Origin: JBJKPP01 sp046706145
GTDB lineage: Bacteria > Bacteroidota > Ignavibacteria > Ignavibacteriales > Ignavibacteriaceae
Direction: 5' to 3'
Length of the DNA: 15,830 bases
Assembly: GCA_046706145.1 (NCBI GenBank)
Contig: JBJKPP010000214.1
Span: 1 to 15,830, forward strand
Shown here: in pieces, positions 1-5,983 of the stretch
Layout of the letters: every line of letters begins with the position of its first letter
Position numbering within the stretch: the stretch's first letter is position 1
Program-made: the position numbers and the translations under genes
Notes under the pieces: generated by a model
Database searches by the model: none
What the model was told of the DNA's origin: nothing
What the model saw: the letters and a program-made list of their open reading frames with translations, nothing else

Positions 1-128
1 TTTTTCTTCCTTTCACAAACAATTTCTAGTCATAGTATAAAATGAGTCTTAAGCTTGTCTAAATATTTTTAACAAAAAACATAACCAAAATAAATTGAAA
101 TTTGCATTTTAGATGTCAATTCTCAAGC

Positions 129-2039
129 TTATATTTTTTTCATTTCAGTGTACCAATCACTTGATTGTTCGAGCATTTTGTTTATTCTTCCCACTAATTT
201 GTGAGGGTCAGTCAAATCGCCTTCCAACAAAAGAGCGGATTCAAATAACTCCTCAACAACATTTGTTATAAATTCATCTTTGGAATTTACTTTGAATACC
301 TTTAAAAGGTTTCGCACTAATTTATGGTCTCTGTTCACTTCAAAAATCTTTTTTTGAGGCGAGGCCATGTCCTTATTTGTCATCCTAAGAATTTGCTGCA
401 TGTGGGAAGACATTGCATCATCTGCATTTACCAAAACTGCAGGACTTCCGGATAGTCGCTTTGATTCCTTTACCTCTTTGACCCTGTCTCCCAAGATATC
501 TTTTATTCTCGAAAGCAAACTGTCAAAATGTTTTTCGTCGTCTTTGCTTAAATCTTCGAATTTTTCTTTCTTTTCTTCAACATCCTCAAATTTTTCAAGG
601 TTCTTTAATTCAACTGTATCAACTGATTTTAAGTCGTGTTCCTTAAATTTTCCAACAGAGCTGAGTACAAATTCATCTAAGGGGTCATATAAATAGAAAA
701 CTTCTAATCCTTTGTTCTTAAATATTTCCAGATGCGGGTCCTGTTCAATTGCTTCTCTACTTCCGCCAGATGCATAATAAATTTCTTTTTGGTCTTTCTT
801 CATCCTTGAAACATATTCTTCAAGCGAAGTCAGTTCTTCTGATTTCTCATTGTTTGAAGAATTGAACCGAAGCAGCTGAGCATATTTTTCCGCATTTGTA
901 AAATCTGTATATCCTAATTTGAATACTCTGCCGTGCTCTTTCCAGAATTCAAAATATTTTTCCGGTTCATCCTTGGCTTTTTTAATCAAGTAAGATAAAA
1001 CCTGGCTGGTTACATTCTGAGAGATTTTTGTGAAAATTATGTTTTCCTGCAAAGTTTCTCTCGAAATATTTAATGGTAAATCCTCAGAGTCGACAACTCC
1101 TTTTACAAAAGCCAAATATTCCGGCAGCAAATCTTTGTTCTTATGCTGAATCAAAACTCGCCTTACATACAAATCCAGTCCGTAATCATCTCTGTTAACC
1201 CCAAATAAATCAAAATTTTTCTTTGGAATGAAAAGAAGACTTCTAAATTGAATCGGAGCATCCACTGAAACGTGAATTACATCTGTCGGTGGTTCGTTAT
1301 CATAAGTCAAAAATTTATAAAATTCATCGTATTGCTCTTTTTTTACAGAAGTTTTGGGCTCTCTCCAAATTGCTCCGATAGTATTAATTCTTTCTTTTTC
1401 AAGATAAATAGGAAATTGTATAAAGTTCGAGTGTTTTTTAATAGCATTTTCAAGTCTGTATTTGTCAGCGAATTCTTTAGCGTCTTCTTTTAAATGTATT
1501 TCAATAGTAGTTCCTCTTTTTATGGATTCACTTAAATCCGAAATTTCGTAATCCCCCAGACCATTGGAACGCCATTCAACTGCAGGTTCATTTGCTTTGA
1601 AAGATTTCGTTTTGATAATCACTTCCTCTGCAACCATAAACACGGAATAAAAACCGACACCAAACTTCCCTATTATATTGTTTGCGTCTTCCTTGTGCTC
1701 TGAAAGTTGCTTTATAAACTCAGCCGAACCAGATTTAGCAATTGTTCCGATGTTGTTTATTAGCTCTTCTTTGGTCATACCTATGCCGGTATCCGAAACA
1801 GTGATTAGTTTTTTCTTCTCGTTAAAGTTAACTTTTATTTCAAGCGGCAAATCACTATCTAAAATTTCACTTCCCCTTGTTGATTCAAAACGAATCTTAT
1901 CTAGTGCATCGGAAGAATTTGAAATAAGTTCCCTTAAGAAAATCTCTCTGCTTGTATAAAGTGAGTGTACAAGTATGTCCAATAATTGTTTTACTTCCGC
2001 TTTAAATGAATATTTTTTTGTCGCTGTTTCTGCACTCAT
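129..2039 (-). CDS. htpG: Molecular chaperone HtpG (bacterial Hsp90)
   Basis: This is the ATP-dependent Hsp90 chaperone of the cytosol, which works as a homodimer on partly folded clients, usually together with DnaK/DnaJ. At 636 residues it is normal full length. The GHKL ATPase domain is visible at the N-terminus: the Glu/Asn motif (E37, N41, in RELISNSSDALDKIR), the DTGIGMT loop from D83, and the glycine lid IGKFGVGFYS near 123-132. The middle domain and the C-terminal dimerisation domain follow without interruption. The ATG is preceded by GGAG with a 7-nt gap (2047-2050 on the reverse strand). It is the last gene of a leftward heat-shock cluster, 75 nt after dnaJ, so co-transcription is likely; I see no convincing promoter in that gap. 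Identification is secure. Confidence 0.98.
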   Translation of the reverse strand: MSAETATKKYSFKAEVKQLLDILVHSLYTSREIFLRELISNSSDALDKIRFESTRGSEILDSDLPLEIKVNFNEKKKLITVSDTGIGMTKEELINNIGTIAKSGSAEFIKQLSEHKEDANNIIGKFGVGFYSVFMVAEEVIIKTKSFKANEPAVEWRSNGLGDYEISDLSESIKRGTTIEIHLKEDAKEFADKYRLENAIKKHSNFIQFPIYLEKERINTIGAIWREPKTSVKKEQYDEFYKFLTYDNEPPTDVIHVSVDAPIQFRSLLFIPKKNFDLFGVNRDDYGLDLYVRRVLIQHKNKDLLPEYLAFVKGVVDSEDLPLNISRETLQENIIFTKISQNVTSQVLSYLIKKAKDEPEKYFEFWKEHGRVFKLGYTDFTNAEKYAQLLRFNSSNNEKSEELTSLEEYVSRMKKDQKEIYYASGGSREAIEQDPHLEIFKNKGLEVFYLYDPLDEFVLSSVGKFKEHDLKSVDTVELKNLEKFEDVEEKKEKFEDLSKDDEKHFDSLLSRIKDILGDRVKEVKESKRLSGSPAVLVNADDAMSSHMQQILRMTNKDMASPQKKIFEVNRDHKLVRNLLKVFKVNSKDEFITNVVEELFESALLLEGDLTDPHKLVGRINKMLEQSSDWYTEMKKI

Positions 2040-2114
2040 TTTATAACTCCATGTTTCTTTATAAATATTTTCGTTTTATAGTTATTTGAATATTTAATTG
2101 TTTCAGTATTTTTA

Positions 2115-3050
2115 TTATTTCCTTAATTCAGCAAGTCTTTCGAATAGTTTTTTCTCTTCTTTCGAAAGTTTTTTAGGAATCTGCACAATGATTCTTACAA
2201 ATAAGTCGCCTTTATCATCTATGTTTCCGTTTTGTGGTAATCCCATTTTCTTGAGCTTTAATAATTTTCCATTATCTGTTTCTTTTGGTATAACAATATT
2301 TATTTTTTTATTATCTAAAGTTCTGATTTGGATATTTCCGCCCAAGACAGCAGTATATAAATCAACATCCAGATTATAGTATAAATCGTCTCCTTTTACC
2401 TCATAAAAAGGATGATCGATTATGTGCACATTTAAATATAAATCACCTTTCTCACCGCCATGCCTTCCGGTGGAGCCCATACCGCGCAACCTGAGCCTTT
2501 TACCATCATGCGTACCCGGTTCGATATTTACTTTAATTGTTTTTCCGTCCACACTAAATTGTTTTTGAGCCCCATTGTAAGCCTCTTCAAGAGTTAGGTT
2601 AAGATTCGCTTCGTAATCAGAACCCTTACTTGCTTGCGAGAATGGTGAACCTTGAGATGCAGCTCTATGTCCACCACCAAAAAAGCTTTCAAAAAAATCC
2701 GAAAAGCCACCCATGTTACCGAAAATATCACCCATATTTCCCTCAAAGCGATAAGAACCTCCACCACCGCCGTGTCCAAATTGACTGAAGATATCATTCA
2801 TTCCATTGGCACCAGCACGTTCATACTGTTTCCAATTTGCACCAAGTCTGTCGTATTTCTTTCTTTTTTCAGGGTCACTCAAGACTTCGTTGGCCTCGGT
2901 GATTGCTTTAAATTTTTCTTCAGCTTCTTTGTTCCCAGGATTTTTATCGGGATGATATTTTAATGCAAGTTTACGATAAGCTTTTTTGATTTCCTCTGTG
3001 GTTGCATCTTTATCAACGCCTAATGTTTTGTAATAATCTTTAAACTCCAT
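2115..3050 (-). CDS. cbpA: DnaJ-class co-chaperone without zinc finger (CbpA type)
   Basis: This is an Hsp40 co-chaperone that stimulates DnaK ATPase and delivers substrates. A J domain fills residues 1-70, with the HPD signature at 33-35 (KYHPDKNPGN). A Gly/Phe-rich linker (GHGGGGGS, GNMGGFSDFF, FFGGG) runs to about residue 135, followed by the two beta-rich C-terminal substrate domains (GTHDGKRLRLRGMGS, KGDLYLNVHI). The four CxxCxGxG zinc-finger repeats of canonical DnaJ are absent, which makes it the CbpA/DnaJ2 subtype (311 aa). The frame can be extended to a TTG at 3059, but that codon is only 2 nt from the GGAGG at 3062-3066. The ATG at 3050 lies 11 nt from GGAGG and starts directly with the J domain, so I chose it. 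It sits between the hsp20 pair and htpG in a chaperone cluster. The subtype is clear; the symbol is less certain. Confidence 0.93.
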   Translation of the reverse strand: MEFKDYYKTLGVDKDATTEEIKKAYRKLALKYHPDKNPGNKEAEEKFKAITEANEVLSDPEKRKKYDRLGANWKQYERAGANGMNDIFSQFGHGGGGGSYRFEGNMGDIFGNMGGFSDFFESFFGGGHRAASQGSPFSQASKGSDYEANLNLTLEEAYNGAQKQFSVDGKTIKVNIEPGTHDGKRLRLRGMGSTGRHGGEKGDLYLNVHIIDHPFYEVKGDDLYYNLDVDLYTAVLGGNIQIRTLDNKKINIVIPKETDNGKLLKLKKMGLPQNGNIDDKGDLFVRIIVQIPKKLSKEEKKLFERLAELRK

Positions 3051-3146
3051 AAAATTCAATCCTCCGAAAAAACAGAAACTAAGTAAACTCCTAATGGGTA
3101 AATTTAATGATTTACTTAAAAAATTATAAGACCAGAATATACTGAA

Positions 3147-3171
3147 AAGGGTAACCCGTAGAGTTACCCTT
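3147..3171 (-). terminator. Perfect 9-bp hairpin between hsp20 and dnaJ
   Basis: AAGGGTAAC (3147-3155) and GTTACCCTT (3163-3171) are exact inverted copies around a 7-nt loop. Read on the minus strand, the stem ends in a short run of four T then CAG, so it is a weak or partial intrinsic terminator after the hsp20 pair. It lies 41 nt past the hsp20 stop and about 97 nt before the dnaJ start. It could reduce read-through and so set a higher Hsp20 than DnaJ/HtpG yield, or act as an RNA-stability or processing hairpin. Its presence is certain; its role is inferred. Confidence 0.5.
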
Positions 3172-3212
3172 ACTCAAATAAGTTATGTCCGCAAATTATT
3201 TAAGTGTAACAA

Positions 3213-3674
3213 TTAGCGAACTTTTATTTCTATTTCTTTGGGCTTAGCTTCTTCCGACTTCGGAATATTAATGATCAATTGTCCATTCTTAAACTCAGCA
3301 TCTATTTTATCTTCTCTAATTTTCTGCGGCAAAGCAAAAGAACGATAAAATTTGCCAAAGGTTCTTTCTATTCTGTGGTATTTAGAATTATTCGATTCTT
3401 TTTCCTGTTTACGCTCTCCGCTAATCGTTAACTGTCCATTACTGTACGATATCTTAACATCTTTCTTATCAATTCCAGGAATATCCATTTTCAGTTTAAA
3501 GTTATCATTGTCTTCATATATATCTGCCAAGGGCATCCACTCTGCGTTTTCGAAATCAAGATTCGCAGTTTCTCTATCGGACCCTACTCTTATTCCAAAA
3601 GAATTTAACATCCTGTCAAATTCTCTTTCGATATCGAGCAGGTCCTTTGCTGGATTCCATCTTACTAATGCCAT
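3213..3674 (-). CDS. Small heat-shock protein, Hsp20/alpha-crystallin family (copy 1)
   Basis: This is an ATP-independent holdase that forms oligomers and keeps unfolding proteins soluble. It has 153 aa, normal for bacterial Hsp20. A short N-terminal arm (MALVRWNPAKDLLDIEREFDRML) leads into the alpha-crystallin domain, about residues 45-140. The family signatures are YHRIERTFGKFYRSFALP and NGQLIINIPKSEE. An upstream GTG at 3683 keeps the frame open, but it overlaps the ribosome-binding site GGAG (3683-3686), which is 8 nt before the ATG at 3674. That ATG also gives the same N-terminus as its neighbour (M-x-L-x-RWNP), so I use it. It lies 78 nt downstream of a second hsp20 of very similar sequence, a tandem duplication. 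The highly acidic stretch EDNDNFKLKMDIPG is typical of the beta2-beta3 region. Confidence 0.95.
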   Translation of the reverse strand: MALVRWNPAKDLLDIEREFDRMLNSFGIRVGSDRETANLDFENAEWMPLADIYEDNDNFKLKMDIPGIDKKDVKISYSNGQLTISGERKQEKESNNSKYHRIERTFGKFYRSFALPQKIREDKIDAEFKNGQLIINIPKSEEAKPKEIEIKVR

Positions 3675-3752
3675 GATAATCACTCCTTTCTTTAATATTT
3701 TTTATATCAAATATTGAGGATACGTAATTAAAATAATGCGATGGAAAAATCA

Positions 3753-4217
3753 TTAACTAACTTTTACTTCAATTTCTTTTGGCTTTGCTTCCTCAGATTT
3801 GGGAAGTGTTATGGTTAACTGACCATCTTTAAATTCAGCCGTTATATCATTCTCTTTTACCTTTTTAGGTAAAGCAAAAGTCCTAAAGTATTTTCCGTAC
3901 GACCTTTCAATTCTGTGATACTTTGAATCCTTCGATTCAATTTCCTGTTTGCGCTCACCGCCGACAGTAAGTTCACCATCATTATATGATATTTTGATGT
4001 CTTTCTTATCTACTCCTGGCAAATCCAATTTAACTATAAAATTATCATCGCTTTCTGAAATATCTGTTAGAGGAGACCAAACAGAACTTTCGTAGCCTTT
4101 TTCTGAATTATTTGCTTCGTCAATATCAAAACGGCTTCTTACATTTCTAAATAACCTATTGAACTCTTTCTCGAGATTTGATAAATCCCTGGTTGGATTC
4201 CATCTTATTAATGTCAT
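3753..4217 (-). CDS. Small heat-shock protein, Hsp20/alpha-crystallin family (copy 2, operon leader)
   Basis: This is the second Hsp20 holdase, 154 aa, and the first gene of the leftward heat-shock cluster. Its order matches copy 1: N-terminal arm (MTLIRWNPTRDLSNLEKEFNRLF), alpha-crystallin domain with KYHRIERSYGKYFRTFALPK, the C-terminal beta strand with DGQLTITLPKSEEAKPKEIEVKV, and no long tail. The two copies share most of the domain, including SEEAKPKEIE near the end, but differ in the N-terminal arm, the part that usually controls oligomer assembly and client choice. Hetero-oligomers are therefore possible (inference). The ATG at 4217 has GAGG 7 nt upstream (4225-4228). A long AT-rich leader with a candidate promoter and an inverted repeat precedes it, so expression is probably controlled there. 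Confidence 0.95.
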   Translation of the reverse strand: MTLIRWNPTRDLSNLEKEFNRLFRNVRSRFDIDEANNSEKGYESSVWSPLTDISESDDNFIVKLDLPGVDKKDIKISYNDGELTVGGERKQEIESKDSKYHRIERSYGKYFRTFALPKKVKENDITAEFKDGQLTITLPKSEEAKPKEIEVKVS

Positions 4218-4285
4218 TTTTACACCTCGTTTTTATTCTTACTTGACTATTACTTAGCATATATTATGCCATTCATAGTAATCCC

Positions 4286-4314
4286 TATAATTTATTGATT
4301 TATAATAAATTATA
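4286..4314 (-). promoter_or_regulatory. 11-bp AT-only inverted repeat in the hsp20 leader
   Basis: TATAATTTATT (4286-4296) and AATAAATTATA (4304-4314) are perfect inverted copies with a 7-nt spacer. It lies about 70 nt upstream of the first hsp20 start and just downstream of the candidate promoter, the place where heat-shock operators such as CIRCE sit. The sequence does not match CIRCE (TTAGCACTC-N9-GAGTGCTAA). It may be a different repressor operator or an RNA hairpin that melts on heating. The repeat is seen; the function is inferred. Confidence 0.4.
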
Positions 4315-4324
4315 AGAAATTTGG

Positions 4325-4354
4325 TTATATGGTTAATCTGTGATTTTATGTCAA
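4325..4354 (-). promoter_or_regulatory. Candidate sigma70-type promoter for the heat-shock operon
   Basis: On the minus strand a perfect -35 hexamer TTGACA (4349-4354) is followed after 18 nt by ATATAA (4325-4330). Transcription would begin near 4318 and give a leader of about 100 nt that starts just before the inverted repeat at 4286-4314. The region is very AT-rich, so a chance match is possible. Confidence 0.4.
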
Positions 4355-4443
4355 TTTAGTTATAAATATGACAAATGGAGAACTCTTTTGGCAAAATGTG
4401 TGAAAAATTATCATAGTAGACCTAGTTTGCATGAGATATTGAA

Positions 4444-4474
4444 TTGTTTATGGGCGTTTTATTATATATTTTTG
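4444..4474 (+). promoter_or_regulatory. Candidate Bacteroidetes-type promoter for mnmE
   Basis: TATTTTTG (4467-4474) fits the TAnnTTTG -7 box known from Bacteroidetes, with a TTG (4444-4446) 20 nt upstream in the place of the -33 element. The start site would be near 4481, giving a leader of only about 15 nt. That would agree with the lack of a Shine-Dalgarno site before mnmE. The match is weak evidence in AT-rich DNA. Confidence 0.3.
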
Positions 4475-4495
4475 CAAACTTATTTAGTTTGAAAT

Positions 4496-5851
4496 ATGGG
4501 CCAAAAAGAAGACACAATTGCCGCAATTGCTACCCCGATAGGTATAGGAGCAATAAATATTATAAGGGTCAGCGGCACAGGTGCATTTGAGACAGTGGAT
4601 AAAATTTTTGTAGGTAAGAGCAAAATCGCCAACTCCCCCACTCATACAATTCATTATGGCAATATAGTAAATAAGAAAGGTGAAACTATCGACGATGTTC
4701 TAGTTTCGGTTTTTAGGAATCCACATTCTTATACCGGTGAGGATTTGGTAGAAATAAGCACGCATGGAAATCCACTCATAGGGAATGAGATCTTAGAATT
4801 GTTGCTTAAAGATGAAATTAAGCTTGCCGAACCGGGGGAATTTACAAAAAGAGCATATTTAAACAATAGAATTGACCTTGCACAAGCTGAGGCAGTAATT
4901 GATGTAATATCATCAAGAACGGAAGCTTCCTTGAGGGGAGCCCGAAATCAGCTAAATGGTTTGCTCTCACAGAAAGTAGCAGAATTGAGGGAATCGTTAA
5001 TAAACGCATCATCTTTTGTTGAATTAGAGCTTGATTTCGCTGAAGAGGACCTGGAATTCATAAGAAAAGACGAGCTACTGAAAAGAGTTAAGTCCATTAT
5101 TGAAGAAATCGATAAGCTGCTTTTAACTTACTCCTTTGGTAAAGTCATAAAAGATGGTGTTAATGTAGCAATTGTTGGAAAGCCAAATGTTGGAAAGTCA
5201 TCACTTTTGAATTATATTCTTAAGGAATCCAGAGCGATTGTAAGTCATATTCCAGGTACGACAAGAGATGTAATTAGAGAAGATGTTACCATAGATAGCG
5301 TCCTGTTTAGAGTTTATGATACGGCTGGAATTCGAATTTCCGATAATGAAATTGAAAAAGAAGGCGTACTTAGAAGCAGGGAAGCCGTTAAGAATTCAGA
5401 TATAGTCTTGTTTATGAACGATGTTGAGCAGGATTATGCATATGGTATAGAGAAGGAAATTACTACACTAGTAAAGAAAGAAAGGATAATTAAAGTACTC
5501 AATAAAATTGACAAAAATGACTTGGGAAATGGTGATTTTGATGTAAAAATATCTGCTATAACAGGTCAGGGAATTGACACACTCTTTTCAATTATGAAAA
5601 CAAAGGCAATAGGTAACACTTCTTATAGTGAAAAATCGGCAATAGTATCGAATCTTAGACATTTTCAGTGCCTGCAAAAGGCAAACGAAAATTTGCGAAA
5701 CGCTATAGTTTCAATTTATAATAATTTGAGTGGAGAATTTATCTCTGTGGATTTGAGAAATGCAGAAAATAGTCTTGGAGAAATCATCGGAGTAGTAACT
5801 ACGGATGATATTCTGAATAACATTTTCTCCAAATTCTGCATTGGAAAGTAG
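4496..5851 (+). CDS. mnmE: tRNA uridine-5-carboxymethylaminomethyl modification GTPase MnmE
   Basis: MnmE is a dimeric GTPase that, with MnmG, adds a carboxymethylaminomethyl or aminomethyl group to U34 of tRNAs reading two-codon boxes. The N-terminal folate-binding domain begins with the hallmark DTIAAIATPIGIGAINIIR. The G domain has GKPNVGKS (228-235), the GTTRD switch near 254, DTAGIR near 275 and NKID near 336. The C-terminal helical domain ends in FCIGK, carrying the conserved cysteine (C448) of the family. It is 451 aa, full length. The start is fixed by the conserved N-terminus, although no ribosome-binding site is visible (GTTTGAAAT precedes the ATG). The stop codon overlaps a parS palindrome. 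It is transcribed divergently from the heat-shock cluster and leads the mnmE-mnmG-rsmG-murQ run. Confidence 0.98.
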   Translation: MGQKEDTIAAIATPIGIGAINIIRVSGTGAFETVDKIFVGKSKIANSPTHTIHYGNIVNKKGETIDDVLVSVFRNPHSYTGEDLVEISTHGNPLIGNEILELLLKDEIKLAEPGEFTKRAYLNNRIDLAQAEAVIDVISSRTEASLRGARNQLNGLLSQKVAELRESLINASSFVELELDFAEEDLEFIRKDELLKRVKSIIEEIDKLLLTYSFGKVIKDGVNVAIVGKPNVGKSSLLNYILKESRAIVSHIPGTTRDVIREDVTIDSVLFRVYDTAGIRISDNEIEKEGVLRSREAVKNSDIVLFMNDVEQDYAYGIEKEITTLVKKERIIKVLNKIDKNDLGNGDFDVKISAITGQGIDTLFSIMKTKAIGNTSYSEKSAIVSNLRHFQCLQKANENLRNAIVSIYNNLSGEFISVDLRNAENSLGEIIGVVTTDDILNNIFSKFCIGK

Positions 5852-5865
5852 TTTCACGTGAAACT
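5850..5865. other. parS centromere site 1 (ParB binding)
   Basis: AGTTTCACGTGAAACT is a perfect 16-bp palindrome whose central 14 bases are identical to the widely conserved bacterial parS consensus TGTTTCACGTGAAACA; only the outermost pair differs. Its first bases are the last two of the mnmE stop codon TAG. ParB would load here as a CTP clamp and spread to organise the replication origin for segregation. A second copy lies 101 bp downstream. Confidence 0.88.
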
Positions 5866-5884
5866 TGAGGCTGAATTTAGAACA

Positions 5885-5909
5885 AGATTCTGTTATTAAA
5901 GTTGAATCT
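5885..5909 (+). repeat. Short inverted repeat between the two parS sites
   Basis: AGATTC (5885-5890) and GAATCT (5904-5909) form a 6-bp stem with a 13-nt loop, followed by a tandem 7-mer CGAATTC CGAATTC (5910-5923). No T-run follows, so it is not a convincing terminator for mnmE. It may be chance; it is listed because it lies between the centromere sites. Confidence 0.25.
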
Positions 5910-5950
5910 CGAATTCCGAATTCTTGGTTTTATTTCATAAATTTGCAAAT

Positions 5951-5966
5951 TGTTTCATGTGAAACA
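5951..5966. other. parS centromere site 2 (ParB binding)
   Basis: TGTTTCATGTGAAACA matches the parS consensus TGTTTCACGTGAAACA at 15 of 16 positions, with a C to T change at the centre. It ends 18 nt before the mnmG start. Single central changes are tolerated in some known chromosomal parS sites. A TAnnTTTG box (TAAATTTG, 5938-5945) just upstream could place the mnmG transcription start inside this site, so ParB occupancy might affect mnmG (inference). Confidence 0.8.
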
Positions 5967-5983
5967 AGGAACAAACATAAAGT

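Noticed and set aside
1..128. Terminator after htpG: AATTGA (93-98) and TCAATT (116-121) on the minus strand
   Set aside because: The stem is only 6 bp, A/T-rich, with a 17-nt loop, and no contiguous T-run follows directly; not supportable as a terminator. No gene is visible in this end piece.
367..1959. Plus-strand open frames opposite htpG
   Set aside because: They are antisense shadows of htpG with low-complexity Ser/Phe-rich translations and no ribosome sites.
4218..4495. CIRCE (HrcA) operator upstream of the heat-shock operon
   Set aside because: Neither TTAGCACTC nor GAGTGCTAA, nor a close variant, is present; the inverted repeat there is A/T only.
5743..5760. DnaA-box-like TGTGGATTT inside mnmE as a sign of oriC
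   Set aside because: A single imperfect match within coding sequence, with no cluster of boxes or AT-rich unwinding element nearby; oriC is not claimed inside the window.
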